Below are positions 59,350 to 64,000 of a stretch of 64,000 bases of DNA, piece after piece. Each line of letters begins with the position of its first letter. The stretch's first letter is position 1. Origin of the DNA: Cycas panzhihuaensis (taxonomy: Eukaryota; Cycadophyta); the NCBI GenBank assembly GCA_023213395.1, contig CM041465.1:100013741-100077740 (forward strand), read 5' to 3'. The translations under genes were made by a program, and so were the position numbers. The notes below the pieces were generated by a model that was not told the DNA's origin, did not search any database, and saw only the letters and a program-made list of their open reading frames with translations.

Positions 59350-60852
59350 ATGATGCAGACAGCCCAGAATCAGTCTCAGTCCTCTCCCATGGGGAGAACT
59401 TACCTGGATGTTCTAAGAACTAGAAACCATGAAGAACAAGTTATTATCCTGGTTAAAATTGGAAATAGATATAAAATTTCGATACCAAAAGAAGTAACCG
59501 AAAAAACCATACAGTACTGGGAGAATAGCCTGGTGGGCAAGTTCTCGGGCCCTAGGCCAGGTTTGGATATCATAAGAGAGTGGATCAGAAACAAGTGGAA
59601 GACCAGAAACCCTGTCCAAGTCATGGCAATACCCAAAGGCTATGTCCTTTTTAGATTTTTAAATCAGGAGGATATGATCCCCATCCTTCTAAAGTCCCAT
59701 TGGATGTTTGGAAGGAAGGCCATGTCACTGGAGAAATGGCATCCTGACTTTGATCCAGGCACTCCTATGGTTAAATAAGCTCTGGTGTGAGTTCAACTTC
59801 CTGGGCTTCCTTTGCACTTCTGGAACTCAGAGACAGTTAAAGGGGCGGCTAGAATGATTGGGCCACTTTTAGCCTTGGATTCATCTACAATGCATAGATC
59901 TAGACTAATGAATGCTAGATTTTGTGTTCTGGCAAAGTTAGATAATGAACTCCCAGCCGAGGTAGAGATTGAGTCAAATGGTAGATCTATCATCTAAGGT
60001 TTATTTTATGAAGTGGAGGGCTTCAAGTGCGCAAAATGTAAGAGTAAGGGGCACCTCCCCTTTCAATGTCCAGGGGTCCCTCTGAGGGAGGTCAATCAGG
60101 TGCTAGGGAAGGTGGAGAATGATGAAGAAAGAGTAGTGGAATCTGAAAGATCAGGTAAGGAGGCCTTTAGAGAGGAGGAAGTTGCGGGGACCGAGACATC
60201 TAGTAAGGCGCCTGATGTTCTCGATCCTTCTAGTAGTGTGAAGAGCCAGTCTCTGGGTGGTGAGACGGACGCTGCTCCGGCTTATTCCTTAGCTAGTCTG
60301 GTAGATGGGTGTAAGAGTCTGGTGGTACTTGTGCCTAGAAAGGATTCCAGTATAGGGTTGGATGGTTGTCAGGCCCAAGTCCCGGGCCCGGTTTCAGGAC
60401 GGGTACCAGGGGCACATAAAGATCAAACTGGGGAACCTGGGTGAATGCAGGGGGATGGAGACCCTCTTGTCATTGCTGATGAGCCGACATTGGATGGGCT
60501 TGTCAAGAACATAAACTGGGATTTAGAGGATTACTTGTCTGAGCCTGAGGATGGGGGCTTGAGAGAATTGAACCAAGAGGTGCGATAGGTTGGTATTGTA
60601 GCTGAAGGAGGAGCAGGATCCAAAGGAGAAGTAGAAAAAGGAGGAGGCGGGACACGTAAATGGGTTTCAAAAAGTAATACATCAGAAGTGAGGAGGGCAC
60701 CAGATTATGGGTTAGATAAGAAGGTGGGCAGACCCCCTAAAAAGGCTATTAGAGAGAAAGAAAATCAAGCCCAAATAGACATGGGTTTTTAGAGTACATT
60801 AAAGGAGGGGGCTGTGTTAGAAGGCCCCAACCTCAGGAGCAGGAAAAGATGA
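59350..60852 (+). pseudogene. LINE ORF1 (RNA-binding protein)
   Basis: ORF1 protein binds element RNA. Start chosen at ATG 59350 (MMQTAQNQS); an ATG at 59353 is equally possible. A DUF4283-like domain runs from about 59430 (QVIILVKIGNRYKISIPKE) through VMAIPKGYVLFRFLNQED and WMFGRKAMSLEKWHPDFDP to LPGLPLHFWN (about 59798). A CCHC knuckle follows: CAKCKSKGHLPFQC (60028-60069). The tail is acidic and contains KVGRPPKKA (about 60720), an AT-hook-like motif. Stops lie at 59776, 59788 (a W codon, TGG to TGA), 59995, 60442, about 60586 and about 60790; the frame never shifts. Confidence 0.85.
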
Positions 60853-60870
60853 GGAGGGTTTTGGTTCCTC

Positions 60871-63800
60871 ATGAAGGTCCTTTCGTGGAACATCAGGGGG
60901 TTAAATGCCACATCTAAGTAGAGAATGGTCAGAGAACTAAGTATTAGGATAGATCCGGATCTTATTCTCTTGCAGGAAACCAAACTGGAACAGGTAAAGG
61001 AGATAGAGGTGCTCAATAAGATTTGGAGAAAAGGTGAGAGGAAGACATGTGTAGGCTCAGCGGGCTCCAGGGGATTGGTCTCTCTCTGGAATCCAAAAAG
61101 GTGGAAAGGTTATGAGTTGTGCAAGACTGAGCACTTCATAACCATTGGTTTGGTTAGTCTCTCAACTAACAAGGAGCATTGGATTACAAATGTCTATGCC
61201 CCCACTTCGGTTGAGGGTAGGAGGAGATTATGGGAGAGCCTGGTGGACATCCACAAAGACTGGGGAGGCCCCTGGTTGGTGGGAGGGGACTTCAACTCTC
61301 CCCTGAGCCCAGATGAGAAGAAAGGGGGGCAAGGAGGGTGGACTAGAAGTATGTCTGATCTAGGTGTGTTCTTGCAATCAGGTGGTTTGATGGACGTGCC
61401 CCTCAGAGGAGCCAGGTTCACTTGGTCCAACAGGAGGCTAGGTCATAACCACATACAATGCAGACTAGACAGGATGTTAACAAACTATGAATGGGCCTGT
61501 CATTTTGAAGGAGTAAGGTTGGAAGCCCTACCGAAGTCTGGGTCAGACCATTCACCTCTTATCCTGGAGGGGTCCATTCCAGATTCCCACAAGGAGGCTC
61601 TATTTCGTTTTGAACTAATGTGGCTGAAACATCCGAAACTAAGGGAGAGGATTTGGGACTGGTGGAGAATCCAGGTTCAGGGCTGCGCCATGTACAGGTT
61701 CTTGAAGAAACTGAATTGGATCAAGCAACAAATCAAGGTCTGGAATAGGGAGGTCTTCAGAAATATTTTCGAGAATAAGGGTGGATTATTGGGGGAGATC
61801 AAAGAGATTGAGGATAGGATCCAGATCGAAGGAAGAACCCAAGAGTTGGACAATAAGGAACTCTCCACTTCCAGGAAACTTGAGGAGGTGCTGGAGAAGG
61901 AGGAAATCTTTTGGAAGCAGAAGTCTAGAGAGCAGTGGATAAGGGAGGGGGATAGAAACACTAAGTTCTTCCACCTATCTACTTTGAGACATAGGGCCCA
62001 TAACAAGATTACTAAGATCCGTAGCAGGAGTGGGGTGGTGTATGAGGTCGAGGATCAGATTGGTGGTACTGCGATGCAGTACTTTAAGGAGCTATACACA
62101 GAGCCAGGCTGCCAGGACCCTGCCCTTAGGGCTGCTCTATTACAATATATCCCGAGTGTGATCACAGAGGACCTTAACAAAAAACTGACAAAACCCTTTA
62201 CTCAGGAGGAGGTGGAGAAGGCCGTATTTAAGATGGGTAGGGATAAGGCTCCAGGGCCGGATGGTTTTCCTCCAGGATTTTTCCAAGAATACTGGGAGAT
62301 AATCAAGGAGGACCTAATGTTGGTGCTTAATGAATTTTGCTTAAGGCGCACAATTTTGAAGGAGTGGCAAGCCACCTTCTTGGCCTTGATTCCAAAGAAG
62401 GAGGGAGTGGAAGTCATGGAAGACTTTAGACCTATTAGCTTGTGTAATATAAAATACAAGATTTTGTCTAAAGTGTTAGCAAACCGCCTAAGGGAGACCT
62501 TACCGGATGTTATTTCTCCTAATCAAGATGGTTTTGTGAAAGGTAGACAAATCTCAGACGGCATTATAATTGTCCATGAAACCCTACATTCGACGCTCCA
62601 TCGCAAGGATGCAAGCATGATAATTAAAACAGATATGTCTAAAGCCTATGACAGGGTGGCTTGGGACTGTTTGCTGGATTGTCTCGAGGCGTTTGGTTTT
62701 GGGGAGGTATGGAGAGATTGGATGAGATGTTGTATATCCAGAGTTTCTTTTTCGGTGTTGATAAATGGCAGGTCGACTCCCTTCTTTAATGGGTCGAGGG
62801 GTTTGAGGCAAGGTGATCCCCTCTCCCCCTTCTTATTCATTATCATGGCCGAAATACTAGGCAGGGCTACTCTAGAGGCCCAGCGGTTAGGGAGGCTATC
62901 AGGATTGAGAGCTACCTCTAACATAGAAAATATTGTGCTCCATTCGTTTGTAGACGATAACATTTTCTTGTGCAGGGCTTCTCTGGAGGAGGCCAGGGCT
63001 TTAAAAACGGGCCTTCAGGATTATGAAAAGGCTACAAATCAGAAAATTAATTTGGATAAAAGTTCAGCTTTCTTTATCAATACCTTGAGGCAAAGAAAGG
63101 AGAATAAATAGGATTCTGGAGATGGCCAGGGGCTCCCTCCCTGGCTCTTACCTCAGCATGCCTCTATTTGTGGGAAAGATGGGGCAGAATCTGTGGGATC
63201 CAGTAGTGAGCAGATTCAAAAAGAAGCTAGCGGGTTGGAAAGGGGCTCTTCTCAGTTGGGCAGGGAAAATTCAACTTGTGGTGGCTTCCTTGCAGAGTAT
63301 CCCAGTCAATCAAATGACTATTTTCAAGATGCCAAGCAAGGTTATTTCCACTCTGGAGGGAATCATGAAGAGATTTCTTTAGTCGGTCTTAGAAGAAAAA
63401 AGGAGAATCCACCTAGTGTCTTGGGAGAGGGTCTGCAAGCCAAAGTGGGCGGGGGGTCTCAGTGTAAGAAGGTTGGGCTTTTTTAATGAAGCCCTCTTGG
63501 CAAAGACGGGGTGGAGACTCATTAAAGAAGCTGGAGCGGTCTGGGGAAGAATTCTAGTAAGGAAGTACATGGGGGACAACCACTTTTTGTTGGAGGAAGG
63601 GCATTGCTTTGAGGGCTCTCTGATATAGAGGGCCATTAGGTCTGCGAGGTCCCTCCTCCGTGAAGGTATGAGATGGAAATTGAGGGATGGTGAAAGCATA
63701 AAGTTCTGGGAAGACAGATGGTGCGGTCACTCTAAATTAGAGGAGCTACCTAACATTGGTAACATGAAGAGGGAATGCGTAAATCGCTACAGTTCGACAG

Positions 63801-64000
63801 TCAAAGATTACTGGGTAGGGTAAGGTAAGGAAAGGAGATGGAGATCTTTTGAGGACCTGTAAAGCCTTGAGGAGGAGATTCAAAGAGTGAGGGAGATATT
63901 AGGAAACCAGTATATTCTGAAGAGGTCTGTGCTAGACACGTTGGTATGGCCCCCCTCGTCTTCGAGTTCATATACGGTTAAAGCCAGTTATAATCTGAGG
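60871..64000 (+). pseudogene. LINE ORF2 (endonuclease and reverse transcriptase), partial
   Basis: ORF2 nicks target DNA and copies the RNA in place. The start MKVLSWNIRGLN at 60871, 18 bases after ORF1, is the classic beginning of the apurinic-type endonuclease; LLQETKLE, GGDFNSPLSP (about 61285) and SDHSPLIL (about 61540) complete its active site. RT blocks: APGPDGFPPGFF (about 62250), DFRPISLCNIKYKILSKVLA (about 62425), GFVKGRQISDGI, KTDMSKAYDRVAWD, RGLRQGDPLSPFLF (about 62800) and FVDDN (about 62950) in place of F-A-D-D. A TAG at 60919 (after SK) breaks the start; from 60922 the frame is open for 729 codons to 63109. A one-base shift near 63090 leads to the next part (GSYLSMPLFVGK, WAGKIQLVVASLQSIP), with further stops at 63380, 63626, 63821 and 63860. 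Confidence 0.92.

Larger units (their letters stand above)
58800..64000 (+). mobile_element. Long L1-type LINE, running past the window end
   Basis: Base composition changes abruptly from AT-rich to GC-rich near 58800, where the insertion begins. A 5' UTR of about 550 bases, ORF1 (59350-60852) and ORF2 (60871 onward) follow. The domain order (ORF1 with a DUF4283-like domain and CCHC knuckle; ORF2 with endonuclease and RT) is that of plant L1-clade LINEs. The 3' end, poly(A) and right target duplication lie outside the window, so the target duplication cannot be checked. Confidence 0.9.

Noticed and set aside
61677-62963. Minus-strand frames opposite LINE ORF2
   Set aside because: Shadows of the strongly supported ORF2 frame.

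Overview
The window is nuclear DNA of a seed plant, taken from a transposon-filled intergenic region. No cellular gene, rRNA, tRNA or CRISPR array is visible. Everything recognisable is retroelement: Ty3/Gypsy elements of the Tat type (no chromodomain, an integrase GPY/F end, and an extra antisense ORF beside the 3' LTR), older Gypsy remnants of another lineage, a small Copia derivative, and two L1-type LINE insertions. The spaces between are very AT-rich and full of microsatellites. The plant-type Tat and Copia lineages and the LINE DUF4283-like/zinc-knuckle ORF1 point to a plant; I cannot name the species.

Layout. 1-3830: AT-rich flank without a secure gene. 3831-18010: a nearly complete, GC-richer Tat/Gypsy element (element 1), with LTRs of about 2.49 kb, TG...CA ends and an imperfect 5-bp target duplication. 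In order it holds gag, protease, RT, RNase H and integrase on +, then an antisense ORF on -, all broken. 18876-34007: a second, much older and AT-rich relative (element 2), same orientation, with the same order of parts including the antisense ORF. 34008-38876: a third relative (element 3) on the minus strand, with 5' LTR, primer-binding site, gag and the first part of the protease, cut off exactly where element 2's 3' LTR ends. 39227-39574: a 5'-truncated LINE 3' end with poly(A) and a perfect 16-bp target duplication. 39591-56463: old AT-rich sequence with pieces of other Gypsy elements: an integrase tail at 45.5 kb (+), RNase H and integrase at 51.4-53.4 kb (-), and a gag at 54.3 kb (+). 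56464-57877: a small minus-strand Copia derivative, in which a gag start runs into an acidic repeat-bearing reading frame. About 58.8 kb to the window end: a long LINE (+) with ORF1 and ORF2, running off the edge.

How the parts work together. In an intact Tat element, gag makes the particle, protease cuts the polyprotein, RT/RNase H copies the RNA from a tRNA primer at the PBS, and integrase inserts the cDNA. The function of the antisense ORF is unknown. None of the copies here looks able to do this unaided: each reading frame has stops or frameshifts, many of them at former Gln or Arg codons, as expected from C-to-T decay of methylated DNA. The LINE at the right edge is the least damaged coding unit.

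Most notable: the antisense ORF occurs in both element 1 and element 2 and in both appears to carry one small intron (113 and 105 bp) at the same place; in element 1 its removal joins two reading frames exactly. Second, several stop codons sit at the same homologous codons in different copies.
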